In this document: positions 10,717-19,580 of the stretch, piece by piece | Layout of the letters: every line of letters starts with the position of its first letter | How positions within the stretch are numbered: the stretch's first letter is position 1 | Source: Streptomyces cylindrosporus | GTDB taxonomy: Bacteria > Actinomycetota > Actinomycetes > Streptomycetales > Streptomycetaceae | Assembly (NCBI RefSeq): GCF_022698165.1 | Contig: NZ_JALDAY010000003.1 | Location: 310,001 to 374,000 of the forward strand | Reading direction: 5' to 3' | Length of the DNA stretch: 64,000 bases | Notes under the pieces: model-generated | Told to the model about the DNA's origin: nothing | The model's input: the letters and a program-made list of their open reading frames with translations, nothing else | Databases searched by the model: none | Made by a program: the position numbers and the translations under genes

Positions 10717-11580
10717 TCAGTCTTTGGAGAAATACGAAAGGATCTCCTCCGCCGTCCACGCGAGCCCGTCGGCGACCGCCTCCGCGGCCAGCGGAAGCCA
10801 CAGCGAGCACACCGAGAGCCCCGCGTCGGCCAGCGCACCCAGCTCGTCCCGTACGCTCTCGGCGCTCGCCCCCGGCCCGCCCAGCGGCCGCCCCGGCCCC
10901 TGTACGGCGGCTTCGAAGCCCGGCGGTACGAGGAAGGCGCCCGCCGTCAGCCTCAGCGTCCCCGGATCGCGGCCCGCCGCCTCCCCGAGCACCCCGAGCC
11001 TCTCCCGTACGGCCGTGAGCCCGGCGGCGTCGAGGCCGGAGCCGTGCCAGGCGTCGCCGTACCGCAGTGCCCGGCGCAGGGCCGCGTCGCTCTGCCCGCC
11101 GATCCACAGCGGCGGCCCGCCCTCGGTGCGCGGCCGCACCCCGAGCCGTACCGCCCCTTCGTCCCGCCACAACTCCCGTACCGCGGCGAGCTGTTCGTCG
11201 AGCCTTCGACCGCGCCCCGCGAACGGGACACCGACGGCCTCGAACTCCGTCGCGTCCCATCCGGTGCCGATCCCGAGCGTGAAGCGGCCGCCGGAGAGGC
11301 GGTCGAGGGTGGCGGCCTGGTGGGCGACGAGGAGCGGGTTGTACAGCGGCAGTACGAGCACGCTGGTCAGCAGCCCGATGCGCTCGGTCGCCCCGGCCAC
11401 GGCGGCCAGCGTCACCAGCGGGTCCGGGGTCACGCCCGTGTCGCCCGCCACCGCGTGGCCGCTGACGAAGACGTGGTCGAAGCCCAGCGCCTCGGCGGTG
11501 CGGGCGGTTTCCAGGATGCCGTCGACCTCGTCCTCGCGGGCGGGCCACAGGCGGTGCGGTGCCACTCCGATGCGCAGCAT
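10717..11580 (-). CDS. LLM-class (probably F420-dependent) oxidoreductase
   Basis: The protein has 287 residues in a luciferase-like TIM barrel. Recognisable parts are MLRIGVAPHRLWPA, ALGFDHVFVSGHAVAG, LSGGRFTLGIGTGW (the conserved LLM loop) and a C-terminal W-containing segment. The overall form fits the actinobacterial F420-dependent subfamilies, but the cofactor could also be FMN, as in the sulfonate monooxygenase SsuD, which has the same fold. It lies 56 nt upstream of the ABC importer on the same strand, so co-transcription is likely. That pairing recalls ssuD beside ssuABC and makes oxidative breakdown of the imported compound a reasonable guess. It is divergent from the P450 at 11691. 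Confidence 0.85.
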   Translation of the reverse strand: MLRIGVAPHRLWPAREDEVDGILETARTAEALGFDHVFVSGHAVAGDTGVTPDPLVTLAAVAGATERIGLLTSVLVLPLYNPLLVAHQAATLDRLSGGRFTLGIGTGWDATEFEAVGVPFAGRGRRLDEQLAAVRELWRDEGAVRLGVRPRTEGGPPLWIGGQSDAALRRALRYGDAWHGSGLDAAGLTAVRERLGVLGEAAGRDPGTLRLTAGAFLVPPGFEAAVQGPGRPLGGPGASAESVRDELGALADAGLSVCSLWLPLAAEAVADGLAWTAEEILSYFSKD

Positions 11581-11690
11581 GTCGCGCGGTTCCCTTCGTC
11601 CGGCGGTGCCGAATCCGACACGGTGGCCAACACTCGCCCGCCGCCGCGCGTTCCCTTGTCCGGGCCGGGGCGCCGGGTCACCGTGGTCGC

Positions 11691-12953
11691 ATGAACGTAC
11701 GCGAGGCTCCGCCCGTCCCGGACGTCTTCGATCCGCGGCGGTACGCCGCCCGGGTGCCGCACGACTCGTACCGCGTCCTGCGCGACCACCATCCGGTGGC
11801 CTGGCAGGAGGAGCCGGAGGTGCTGGGCTGGCCGGCCGGGCCCGGGTTCTGGGCGGTGACCCGGCACGCGGACGTCGTGCAGGTGCTGAAGGACTCGGCG
11901 ACGTACTCCTCGTGTCTCGGCGCGACCCAGATCCGCGATCCCGACCCCGACGACCTGCCGTTCATCCGGCGCATGATGCTCAATCAGGATCCGCCGGAGC
12001 ACGGCCGGTTGAGGCGGCTGGTCAGCCGGGCGTTCACGCCCGGGCGCGTCGACCGGTTCACCGTGCTCGCCCGGGAGCGGGCCAGGACGCTGCTCGCCGA
12101 GGCCCTGCGAGCGGCCTGTGCCGGTGACGGCACCGTCGATCTCGTCGCCGCCGTCACCGACGACTACGCCCTGCTCAATCTCGCCGACCTGCTGGGTGTC
12201 CCGGACGGCGATCGCGGTCTGCTGCTGCACTGGACCCGGCGGGTCATCGGCTACCAGGACCCGGACGAGTCCGGGCCGTCCGTCCTCGACGCCGCGGGCA
12301 GACCGGTCAACCCCCGCTCCCCCACCGCCCTTCGGGACATGTTCGGCTACGCCCAGCAGTTGGCCGCGCACAAGCGCCGCCACCCGGCCGACGACGTGAT
12401 GACCACTCTCGCCCAGGATCCCGAACTCACCGACGCGGAACTGGAGATGTTCTTCTTCCTGCTCACCGTCGCGGGCAACGACACCGTGCGCAGTGCCGCT
12501 CCGGGCGGCCTGCTCGCTCTGGCGGAACACCCGGAGGCGTACGAGCTGCTGCACTCAGGGAGGGCCGAACTCCCCTCTGCTGTCGACGAGTTGCTCCGCT
12601 GGCACCCGCCCGTCCTCAGCTTCCGGCGCACCGCCGCCAAGGACACCGAGCTCGCCGGCCGGCGCATCCGGGCCGGGGACAAGGTGGTCGTCTTCCACGC
12701 CTCGGCCAACCGTGACGAACGCGTCTTCGCCGACCCGGACCGCCTCGACCTCTCCCGCACGCCGAACCCGCACGTCTCCTTCGGGGACGGACCGCATGTC
12801 TGCCTGGGCGCGCACTTCGCGCGGTTGCAGTTGCGGGTGTTGTACGCGGAGGTGCTCCGGGCGTTCCCGGAGCTGCGGACGGCGGGTCCGGCCGGGCGGC
12901 TCGTGTCGAACTTCATCAACGGGATCAAGTCGCTGCCGGTGCAGGTGGATTGA
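11691..12953 (+). CDS. Cytochrome P450 (CYP124/125/142-like)
   Basis: The protein has 420 residues, starting MNVREAPPVPDVFDPRRYAA. It has the full set of P450 motifs: the I-helix oxygen-activation site TVAGNDTVRS, the ExxR pair in ELLRWHPPVLSFRR, and the haem loop FGDGPHVCLGAHFA with the proximal Cys. The AGNDT-R form and the RMMLNQDPPEHGRLRRLVSRAF segment resemble actinobacterial P450s that hydroxylate branched lipids or sterol side chains, but the substrate is unknown. It is soluble and needs a ferredoxin partner, and none is encoded nearby. No strong Shine-Dalgarno sequence precedes the ATG. Confidence 0.93.
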   Translation: MNVREAPPVPDVFDPRRYAARVPHDSYRVLRDHHPVAWQEEPEVLGWPAGPGFWAVTRHADVVQVLKDSATYSSCLGATQIRDPDPDDLPFIRRMMLNQDPPEHGRLRRLVSRAFTPGRVDRFTVLARERARTLLAEALRAACAGDGTVDLVAAVTDDYALLNLADLLGVPDGDRGLLLHWTRRVIGYQDPDESGPSVLDAAGRPVNPRSPTALRDMFGYAQQLAAHKRRHPADDVMTTLAQDPELTDAELEMFFFLLTVAGNDTVRSAAPGGLLALAEHPEAYELLHSGRAELPSAVDELLRWHPPVLSFRRTAAKDTELAGRRIRAGDKVVVFHASANRDERVFADPDRLDLSRTPNPHVSFGDGPHVCLGAHFARLQLRVLYAEVLRAFPELRTAGPAGRLVSNFINGIKSLPVQVD

Positions 12954-12976
12954 GTGGGTTGAGGGGTCCCGGGCAG

Positions 12977-14155
12977 CTACGGCCGCACCTGGATCAACGC
13001 GTGCGTGCCGCCCGTACGCCAGCGCTGACCCTCGGCCGCCACCAGCGCGGCCTCCGTCTCCGTGTCCAGGCCTGTGATCACGTCGGACTTCAGGGTGCGC
13101 AGGGCGGCCACCGGGCCGGGGAAGTGGGCGGTGACGTCCGCGAAGGGTGTGGTCGGGGGCCAGAGGCGATCGCCCACCAGGCGGCGGTAGTTGAGGTCGC
13201 CCTTCACGATGGTGAGCGTGGCCGTGGCGAGTTCCGCACGCAGGTCCGTGGGGAGGTGCGCGAAGGGCAGGGGTGCGGCGGCGAAGGGGTGGGCGCGGAT
13301 CGTGAGGCGGCCGTCGGTCGCCGCCGACCAGAGCGTGCGGCCGTACGAGGCCGCGGCGCCCGGGGCCGAGACGAGCCGGCGCAGGGCGTCGACCACGTCG
13401 GCCGTCGTGGCGTCGGAGACGTAGTAGGGGTACGGCTTGACGTGCAGGACAGCCCGTTCGACGTGCCCGTGGTCCAGGAGGTGGGCGACGAGGAGCAGGT
13501 CGGGGACGAGTTCGCGGCCGGCGTTGTCGGCGACGAGGTGGAGGGTGCCGGCGCCGGCGGGCGGGAGCAGGGACCAGAGGGTGTCGCTGTCGTCGGCGAC
13601 CAGGCCGGGGGCGGCCTCCTTGCTGTCGGCGCTCGCGTCGGAGAGACGGAAGCCGAGGTCGGCGCGGTTGCCCCAGAGGGAGCCGTGCAGCAGGGCGCGG
13701 GCCCGGTCGGCGGCGGGCAGGTCGGTGAGGTCGTCGAGGGCGGCGAGTTCCGCGTCGGTCTCGGGGGCGTCCAGTTCGGCGAGTTTGAAGGGGCGGAACG
13801 GGTCGATGCCCTGCCAGGGGCCGGGGGTGAAGTAGCCGACGGCGTCGAGGAGCCGGCGGTAGAACCAGGACTCCGACCAGAGCCAGGGGATGTCGTACCA
13901 GGAGCGCCCGGTGTACTCGGCGAGGCCCCACTCGGCCCATAGGTCCCGGTCGTGCGCGTCGGCGGGGAGCGGTTCGATCGTGCCCTTGGTGCAGTTCGCG
14001 AGCAACGCGTCGAGCGCGCCGTGCCGGTCGGGGCCGTACGGGAAGGCCTCCCGCACCTGCCGGATGATCGCGGGATGCCGCTCGGCGAGGACACCGCGCG
14101 GAAAGGAACCCGGTTCGTTGCCGAGGATCACGGGCGCGGTCGGGGTGTGGGGCAT
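12977..14155 (-). CDS. ARMT1-like (DUF89) damage-control phosphatase family protein
   Basis: The protein has 392 residues, starting MPHTPTAPVILGNEPGSFPRGVL. The DUF89 fold is shown by the metal-site motif DNAGRELVPDLL, by KPYPYYVSDAT, and by the late KGDLNYRRLVGD block, as in the human ARMT1/yeast YMR027W subgroup. Family members are metal-dependent phosphatases that remove damaged or overflow sugar phosphates such as fructose-1-phosphate. Bacterial members in Streptomyces are not characterised. A TACCGT sequence 7 nt before the ATG hints at a leaderless transcript. Its promoter must lie inside or beside the tandem array that begins 14 nt upstream at 14169. Confidence 0.88.
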   Translation of the reverse strand: MPHTPTAPVILGNEPGSFPRGVLAERHPAIIRQVREAFPYGPDRHGALDALLANCTKGTIEPLPADAHDRDLWAEWGLAEYTGRSWYDIPWLWSESWFYRRLLDAVGYFTPGPWQGIDPFRPFKLAELDAPETDAELAALDDLTDLPAADRARALLHGSLWGNRADLGFRLSDASADSKEAAPGLVADDSDTLWSLLPPAGAGTLHLVADNAGRELVPDLLLVAHLLDHGHVERAVLHVKPYPYYVSDATTADVVDALRRLVSAPGAAASYGRTLWSAATDGRLTIRAHPFAAAPLPFAHLPTDLRAELATATLTIVKGDLNYRRLVGDRLWPPTTPFADVTAHFPGPVAALRTLKSDVITGLDTETEAALVAAEGQRWRTGGTHALIQVRP

Positions 14156-14168
14156 GGGGCTCACGGTA

Positions 14169-14802
14169 TCGCGGGGGCCCGCCGATCCTGATCTCCGCCG
14201 GATCGGGGGGTGCCGACCGCCCCTGCTCTTCACCGGACCGCGGGCGCCGGCCGCTCCTGAACTCCGGCGCATCGCGAACGCCGCCAATCCCGATCCCCCG
14301 CCCATCACGGACAGCGTCCGCCGCTCCTGAACCCCGGCCTATCGCGGCACCGGCCACTCCCGATCCCCGCCAATCACGGCACCGGCCAATCCCGATCCCC
14401 GCCTATCACGGGCGGCGTCCGATCCCAATCTCCGGCGCATCGCGGGTCCTCCGCTCCTGAACTCCGGCGCATCGCGAACGCCGCCAGTCCCGATCCCCAC
14501 CCACCACGGGCGCCAGGCGATCCCGATCCCCCGCGGAGCGCGATTCCGCCACTCCTGAACTCTGGCGCATCCCAGGCGCCGCCAATCGCGATCCCCGCCC
14601 ACCACGGGCGCCAGCCAATTCCAATCCCCCCACCTATCCCGGGCGCCAGCCAATCCCACTCCCCCGCCTACCGCAGGTCCCCCGCTCCTGAACTCCCGCG
14701 CACCCCGGGCGCCGCCAATCCCGACCTCCCACCCACCGCAGGCGTCAGCCGCTCCTGAACCCCAGCCCATCGCGCGCACCGGCCGATCCCGATCCCCCGC
14801 CC
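14169..14802. repeat. Degenerate tandem array: 19 units of 31-37 bp
   Basis: The whole gap between the ARMT1-like gene and the TetR gene is one imperfect tandem array. I count 19 units with lengths 34, 35, 34, 33, 37, 32, 32, 34, 32, 32, 34, 32, 31, 35, 34, 32, 33, 34 and 34 bp. Each begins near AYCRCGGGCGCC. Two core types occur. Type A has AATCCCGATCCCC (units 4, 6, 7, 8, 10, 11, 13, 14, 15, 17, 19). Type B has GCTCCTGAACTCC (units 3, 5, 9, 12, 16, 18). Units 1-2 are divergent. Unit length is not a multiple of three, so the array is not coding although long ORFs cross it. The ends of a unit (GCGGG and CCCGC) can pair. There are no unique spacers. Function unknown. Confidence 0.9.
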
Positions 14803-14844
14803 GTCGCGGCCACCCGTCGGCCCCCGGCCCCCGCGCCCCGCGCT

Positions 14845-15492
14845 TCAGACCGTTCTGATCTCCCGCTCCAGGTGGGCGGCCAGGTTGAGGTAGCGGGCGC
14901 GGCGGGTTACCGGGACCAGGCCGCGGATCATGACGTGCCACATCTCGGCGACACGGCGGGGCTGACGGGCTACGGGCTCCAGGGTGCGGCCGACGACGCG
15001 GGTGCCGACGAACCAGCTGACGAGGGCGTGTGCGGTGGCCTCTATGTCGATGTCCGGGTGGACGTCGGACTCCTTGACGGCGCCGTGCAGTTTGCGGATG
15101 GCAATGTCCCGCCACTCGGTGAAGGGGTGGGCGAGCGGGGGCCGCACCTCCACCGGGCCGGTGGCGAGGCGGAGTCCGGCCCGCTGGATCGGGCCCTCGA
15201 CGGAGAGTCGGGAGATGCCGAAGGTGAGCCGCATCAGCGTTTCGAGGGAGGAGTAGCCGCGGGCGTCCAGCTCGCTCGCCACCTCGCGCGAGGCGCGGGA
15301 CTGGAGTTCCATGATGGCGTGCGCCAGATCCTCCTTCGCCGCGAAGTGGAAGTAGAGCGCACCCTTGGTGACCTGGGCGTGCTCGACGATGTCACTCAGG
15401 CTGGTCGATTCGTAGCCGTGACGGTCGAACAGGTCTGCTGCGGCTGTGATGATCGTCGCGCGGGTCTGCTCGGCCCGTAACTGCCTCGCCAT
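14845..15492 (-). CDS. TetR-family regulator of the ArpA/ScbR gamma-butyrolactone-receptor type; TTA at codon 5
   Basis: The protein has 215 residues. The N-terminal helix-turn-helix (MARQLRAEQTRATIITAAAD, then HAQVTKGALYFHFAAKEDLA) and the length match the receptor family of ArpA, ScbR and their pseudo-receptor relatives, which leave their operators when bound to butyrolactone signals or antibiotics. The ligand domain carries the W residues typical of the family (FTEWRDI, ALVSWFVGTRVVG). No A-factor synthase gene is visible in the window. Codon 5 is TTA (15478-15480), which suggests bldA control. It lies between the 19-unit array and a 513-bp intergenic region with a candidate small RNA. Confidence 0.9.
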   Translation of the reverse strand: MARQLRAEQTRATIITAAADLFDRHGYESTSLSDIVEHAQVTKGALYFHFAAKEDLAHAIMELQSRASREVASELDARGYSSLETLMRLTFGISRLSVEGPIQRAGLRLATGPVEVRPPLAHPFTEWRDIAIRKLHGAVKESDVHPDIDIEATAHALVSWFVGTRVVGRTLEPVARQPRRVAEMWHVMIRGLVPVTRRARYLNLAAHLEREIRTV

Positions 15493-15640
15493 CGACTGGA
15501 CTCTCCTGGGACCGGAACCGAACACTCGTAGGAAGGAATTGAACCCCCCTGGACTGGAAAGAACGACCGCTGCCGCCGACTTCTCACTCCCCGTACACGA
15601 TATCTCACCGTCCGGCGGTGCCGAGGGTGACCGTCGAAAA

Positions 15641-15675
15641 CGCCCAAGGCCCTTGTGGCAGAAGGGACTTGGGCG
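15641..15675 (-). terminator. Rho-independent terminator with T-run on the minus strand
   Basis: CGCCCAAG (15641-15648) pairs with CTTGGGCG (15668-15675). The stem extends inward with CCCTT/AAGGG after one mismatch, and the loop is 7 nt. Read on the minus strand the stem is followed by TTTTC, which is a strong intrinsic terminator for a Streptomyces. On the plus strand no T-run follows. Confidence 0.75.
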
Positions 15676-15840
15676 TCGTCGCCGAGGGGGCCGCTCGGCT
15701 GCGGCCGGAAGCAAACAGGACGCTCGGTATTCATCCGCCGCCGAGCCCGGGAACGGTGGGTGACCGAGGACACGTGTAACCCTCCCTCCACCCGCGAGCG
15801 CAATTGGCAGACCAGTCAGCGGCGTTGATCCGTACCCGTG
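15641..15840 (-). ncRNA. Candidate ~200-nt small RNA or leader RNA
   Basis: The expected transcript runs from about 15840 (start predicted from the promoter at 15847-15875) to the terminator at 15641-15675. No annotated gene on this strand could otherwise use that terminator. It could be an independent small RNA. It could also be a 5' leader with an attenuator for the TetR gene, because the start at 15492 is only about 150 nt beyond the hairpin. A reading frame from GTG 15773 (VSSVTHRSRARRRMNTERP) is open through the hairpin, so a short translated leader is possible. Confidence 0.45.
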
Positions 15841-15846
15841 TGCGTT

Positions 15847-15875
15847 AGCGTACGAGGCAACCGATGGGCTTTCAA
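15847..15875 (-). promoter_or_regulatory. Candidate sigma-HrdB promoter for the small RNA
   Basis: On the minus strand, TTGAAA (15875-15870) and TACGCT (15852-15847) are separated by exactly 17 nt. This fits the consensus TTGACN-17/18-TANNNT well. Transcription would start near 15840, moving toward the TetR gene. Confidence 0.55.
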
Positions 15876-16005
15876 TGCGACGTGGGGGACAGCGCCCGCG
15901 TCCCGCGCGGCGGGGACGTCGAGTGTCACGTGGTGAACGCGCGGGGCCCGTTCTCCGTACTGCACGGGAGCACCCCGTAACCCCGTCGGCCGAGGAGGCC
16001 TCCGG

Positions 16006-16935
16006 ATGTCCCGGAAGACCGCGCACCGCACCGCCCTGGCGGCCGCCCTCGTCACCCCGTTCCTGCTGCCGCTGTGGGCGGCGGGCACCGCGCAGGCGCA
16101 CGGCGCGCCGACGGATCCGGTCAGCCGGGCGTACGCCTGCTCCCCCGACGGCGGCGCGAACGCGAAGACGGCGGCCTGCAAGGCGGCGGTCGCCGCGAAC
16201 GGCCAGCCCTTCACCTTCTGGGACAACGTGCGGGTGGCGGACGTCAACGGCCGGGACCGGCAGACGATTCCGGACGGGAAGCTGTGCAGCGGCGGCCTGC
16301 CCGCCTACCAGGGCCTCGACCTCGCCCGCGCCGACTGGCCGGCGACGAACCTGACCCCGGGCGCCACGCTGACCATGAAGTACGCCTCGACGATCCCGCA
16401 CACCGGCACGTTCAAGCTGTATCTCACCAAGCCGGGCTACGACCCGACGAAGCCGCTGACCTGGTCCGAGCTGCCGGCGCAGCCCTTCGCGTCGGTCAAG
16501 GACCCGGCGCTGACGAACGGCGCGTACCGCATCACCGCGAAGCTTCCGTCGGACCGGACGGGACGCCAGGTGCTCTACACGATCTGGCAGAACAGCAGCA
16601 CGACGGACACGTACTACTCCTGCTCGGACGTGGTGTTCCCGGGTGGTGGCAAGGAGGGTGGCGCCGAGCCGTCCGCGTCGGCCGCGGCGGGCAAGGAGAG
16701 GACCGCGAGCGGCACCCCCTCCCCGACGGCCGAGAAGAGCCGCGCCCAGGCCTCGCCCGCACAGCAGAAGTCGGCGGAGGCGACCGCGGCGCCGTCGAAC
16801 CCCGACAGCACTCCGGTCGCCTCCACCGAGAGCGCCGGCTCGGGTCCGTCGGCGCCGTTACTGGCGGGCGGCGCCGCCGCCGTGCTGGTGCTCACCGGCG
16901 GCGCCGCCCTGGCTCTGCGACTGCGTCGACACTGA
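16006..16935 (+). CDS. Lytic polysaccharide monooxygenase (AA10/CBM33) with C-terminal membrane anchor; TTA codon
   Basis: The protein has 309 residues. A Sec signal ends in TAQA, leaving His32 as the mature N-terminus. With His132 in STIPHTGTFKLY it forms the copper histidine brace. The AA10 domain (about residues 32-205) oxidatively cleaves crystalline chitin or cellulose outside the cell. A Ser/Ala/Pro-rich linker (about 206-280) leads to a membrane helix and an RLRRH tail, so the enzyme is anchored rather than freely secreted; the lack of an LPXTG motif argues against sortase. Codon 285 is TTA (16858-16860), in the anchor, making full-length product dependent on bldA. GAGGAGG lies 7 nt before the ATG. 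Confidence 0.93.
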   Translation: MSRKTAHRTALAAALVTPFLLPLWAAGTAQAHGAPTDPVSRAYACSPDGGANAKTAACKAAVAANGQPFTFWDNVRVADVNGRDRQTIPDGKLCSGGLPAYQGLDLARADWPATNLTPGATLTMKYASTIPHTGTFKLYLTKPGYDPTKPLTWSELPAQPFASVKDPALTNGAYRITAKLPSDRTGRQVLYTIWQNSSTTDTYYSCSDVVFPGGGKEGGAEPSASAAAGKERTASGTPSPTAEKSRAQASPAQQKSAEATAAPSNPDSTPVASTESAGSGPSAPLLAGGAAAVLVLTGGAALALRLRRH

Positions 16936-16968
16936 TCGGATCGACGCCGAACCACGCTTCTACGAGGG

Positions 16969-18009
<1,041 letters not shown>

Positions 18010-18113
18010 GGCATCGAAAGGGAGTTGACGATCGTTCAAGAGCCCCGCTCGCTCCCGCCTCGGCGTTCGCGGCACAGCCGGTACACAATCAACATCCTTT
18101 TTTCACAACTCCC

Positions 18114-18143
18114 TTGACCCATAAAAGTAACCACGGGTAACTT
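18114..18143 (+). promoter_or_regulatory. Candidate sigma-HrdB promoter for the DUF6230/DUF6114 pair
   Basis: TTGACC (18114-18119) and TAACTT (18138-18143) are separated by 18 nt in a locally A+T-rich segment. A transcript from about 18150 would carry a leader of about 140 nt before the ATG at 18290. Confidence 0.5.
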
Positions 18144-18289
18144 CCCCCACGGCTACTGCTGAGTACGGAGAAAGCCCTTGCGTCCGCCGGGAGTCGTGAG
18201 GTGTCCGTACCGCCGCAGTTCCGCTGTCCGCGCCAGGACAACGTGCCGCTGATGCCCAACCCGCACTGACTATGCACATGGGAGCAGAA

Positions 18290-18943
18290 ATGGCCTCGTC
18301 CGCCGACCAGACCCAAGGGAACCCGGAAAGCGGTTCCTCAGCCGACCCCGCCAGAGCCGGGCGGGTCCGGCTTCGCCGTGCCGCGGTGATGGCGGTGCCC
18401 GCCGTCGCCGTCGCCGCCGGCCTCGCGATCATGACCGCCGAGGGAGCGCTGGGCGTCTCCTTCTCGATCTCCGGAATGCCCTTCACGGTCACCGCGAAGT
18501 CGCTCGACGGCACCGGATTCGAGCAGTTCGGCGGGCTCGACAGCATGATCGACAACAGCCCGAACCAGGGCGACACCGGCGGCCAGGTGCTGATCGTCAC
18601 CTCCGCCATCAAGAGCGCCACGCTGGACAGCCTCTGCCAGAGCGTGGACCTCGGCGGCACCAACCTGCTCATCAAGGCGGGCAGCGGCTCGTCGAAGGTG
18701 CAGGCGACCGATCTGACCACCGACTCGACCGAGTTGTCCGGTGACGCCTCGTTCAACAACATCGAGATCGGCAACGACGCGAGCACGCTCACCAAGGCGG
18801 GCGTCAAGGGTCCGAAGGGCGTCTTCAGCCAGCAGGCCGACACGGTGCACATCGACAACCTGCGGCAGACCAACTACGCAACCACAGCTGGGGTGTTCAA
18901 GCTTCCGGGCCTGAAACTCAGCTTCAGCGACTCGGGTTGCTGA
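18290..18943 (+). CDS. DUF6230-family membrane-anchored protein
   Basis: The protein has 217 residues. The ATG at 18290 is preferred over 18272 because GGAG lies 5 nt before it. A short cytoplasmic tail (MASSADQTQGNPESGSSADP) is followed by a single membrane segment (about residues 34-56, AAVMAVPAVAVAAGLAIMTA). A predicted external domain follows, with two Cys, one of them the last residue. From memory this fits DUF6230, some members of which were once labelled cholesterol esterase without evidence; no catalytic motif is visible. Its TGA overlaps the ATG of the next gene (TGATG), so the two proteins are translationally coupled and probably act together. Confidence 0.75.
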   Translation: MASSADQTQGNPESGSSADPARAGRVRLRRAAVMAVPAVAVAAGLAIMTAEGALGVSFSISGMPFTVTAKSLDGTGFEQFGGLDSMIDNSPNQGDTGGQVLIVTSAIKSATLDSLCQSVDLGGTNLLIKAGSGSSKVQATDLTTDSTELSGDASFNNIEIGNDASTLTKAGVKGPKGVFSQQADTVHIDNLRQTNYATTAGVFKLPGLKLSFSDSGC

Positions 18944-19452
18944 TGTCGGGCTCCCCGAAGCAAGGCGTGCGGCCCGCCTTCCACGACTGGCGGGCCGCTC
19001 GGCCGTTCTGGGGCGGGCTGCTGCTCACCCTCGGCGGGGCGGAGATCCTGCTCACCGAGAAGGCCTCGCTCAAGGTGATCATGCACATCGGCATGCAGGG
19101 CCTGGCTGGCTATCTGCTGCCGGGAGTGATGGTGCTGTGCGGACTGCTGACACTGTTCAGCCCCGGGCAGCGGCTCTTCTACTCGATCATCGGCATCTGC
19201 GCCTCCCTCGGCTCCTGGGTCACCTCCAACCTCGGCGGCTTCTTCATCGGCCTGCTCCTCGGAGCGGTCGGCAGCTGCATGATCTTCGGCTGGCTTCCCG
19301 ACCAGGAGCCGCGCGTGAGCCGGAGACAGCGGAAGAAGGCGGCACGGATGGAGACGGCGGAGTCGGCGGAGACGGCGGGGGCGTCGGAGACAGCGGAGGC
19401 CGCTGGTTCCGACGGGGCCGCCGCGGGGACGGCGGAGGCCGTTCAGCTGTAG
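18943..19452 (+). CDS. DUF6114-family integral membrane protein
   Basis: The protein has 169 residues, starting MSGSPKQGVRPAFHDWRAAR. It has about four membrane segments: GLLLTLGGAEILL, GLAGYLLPGVMVLCGLLTL, FYSIIGICASLGSWV, and FFIGLLLGAVGSCMIFGW. A cytoplasmic tail of basic and then Ala/Glu/Thr-rich repeats (ETAESAETAGASETAEAAG) follows. From memory DUF6114 proteins sit beside DUF6230 proteins in many Streptomyces. A role in the cell envelope is plausible; nothing in the sequence shows a reaction. The upstream TTG at 18937 is rejected in favour of the overlapping ATG. Confidence 0.75.
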   Translation: MSGSPKQGVRPAFHDWRAARPFWGGLLLTLGGAEILLTEKASLKVIMHIGMQGLAGYLLPGVMVLCGLLTLFSPGQRLFYSIIGICASLGSWVTSNLGGFFIGLLLGAVGSCMIFGWLPDQEPRVSRRQRKKAARMETAESAETAGASETAEAAGSDGAAAGTAEAVQL

Positions 19453-19580
19453 GCCGGTTCGGCTGATTCGGCCGGGCGCGTTGGTTGTGTGCTTCGGGCC
19501 GGCCCGCTGGGGTTCGTGCGCCGCTTCGCGCGGGCCGCGGATCCGGCGGGCCGGCCGAACGCCGTTGTGCCGTACGCCCG

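Larger units (their letters stand above)
15493..16005. other. 513-bp gene-free region between the TetR regulator and the LPMO
   Basis: It holds a minus-strand promoter-like sequence (15847-15875), a strong terminator hairpin with a T-run on the minus strand (15641-15675), and between them a possible GTG ORF start at 15773 preceded by an excellent Shine-Dalgarno sequence (GGAGGGAGGG, 15780-15789). The LPMO ribosome site GAGGAGG is at 15992-15998. Nothing else was recognised. Confidence 0.6.

Noticed and set aside
14169..14802. Tandem array as a CRISPR
   Set aside because: Units are contiguous and all imperfect; there are no exact repeats separated by unique spacers and no cas genes nearby.
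14339..15115. Minus-strand ORF of 258 codons across the array
   Set aside because: Unit lengths of 31-37 bp shift the frame from unit to unit, the codon use is not Streptomyces-like, and it overlaps the TetR gene. It is open only because stop codons are rare at this G+C.
15396..15803. Minus-strand 135-codon ORF upstream of the TetR gene as a full gene
   Set aside because: It runs through a strong terminator and overlaps the TetR start. Only its first part, from GTG 15773, has a ribosome site, and that is reported as a possible short leader.
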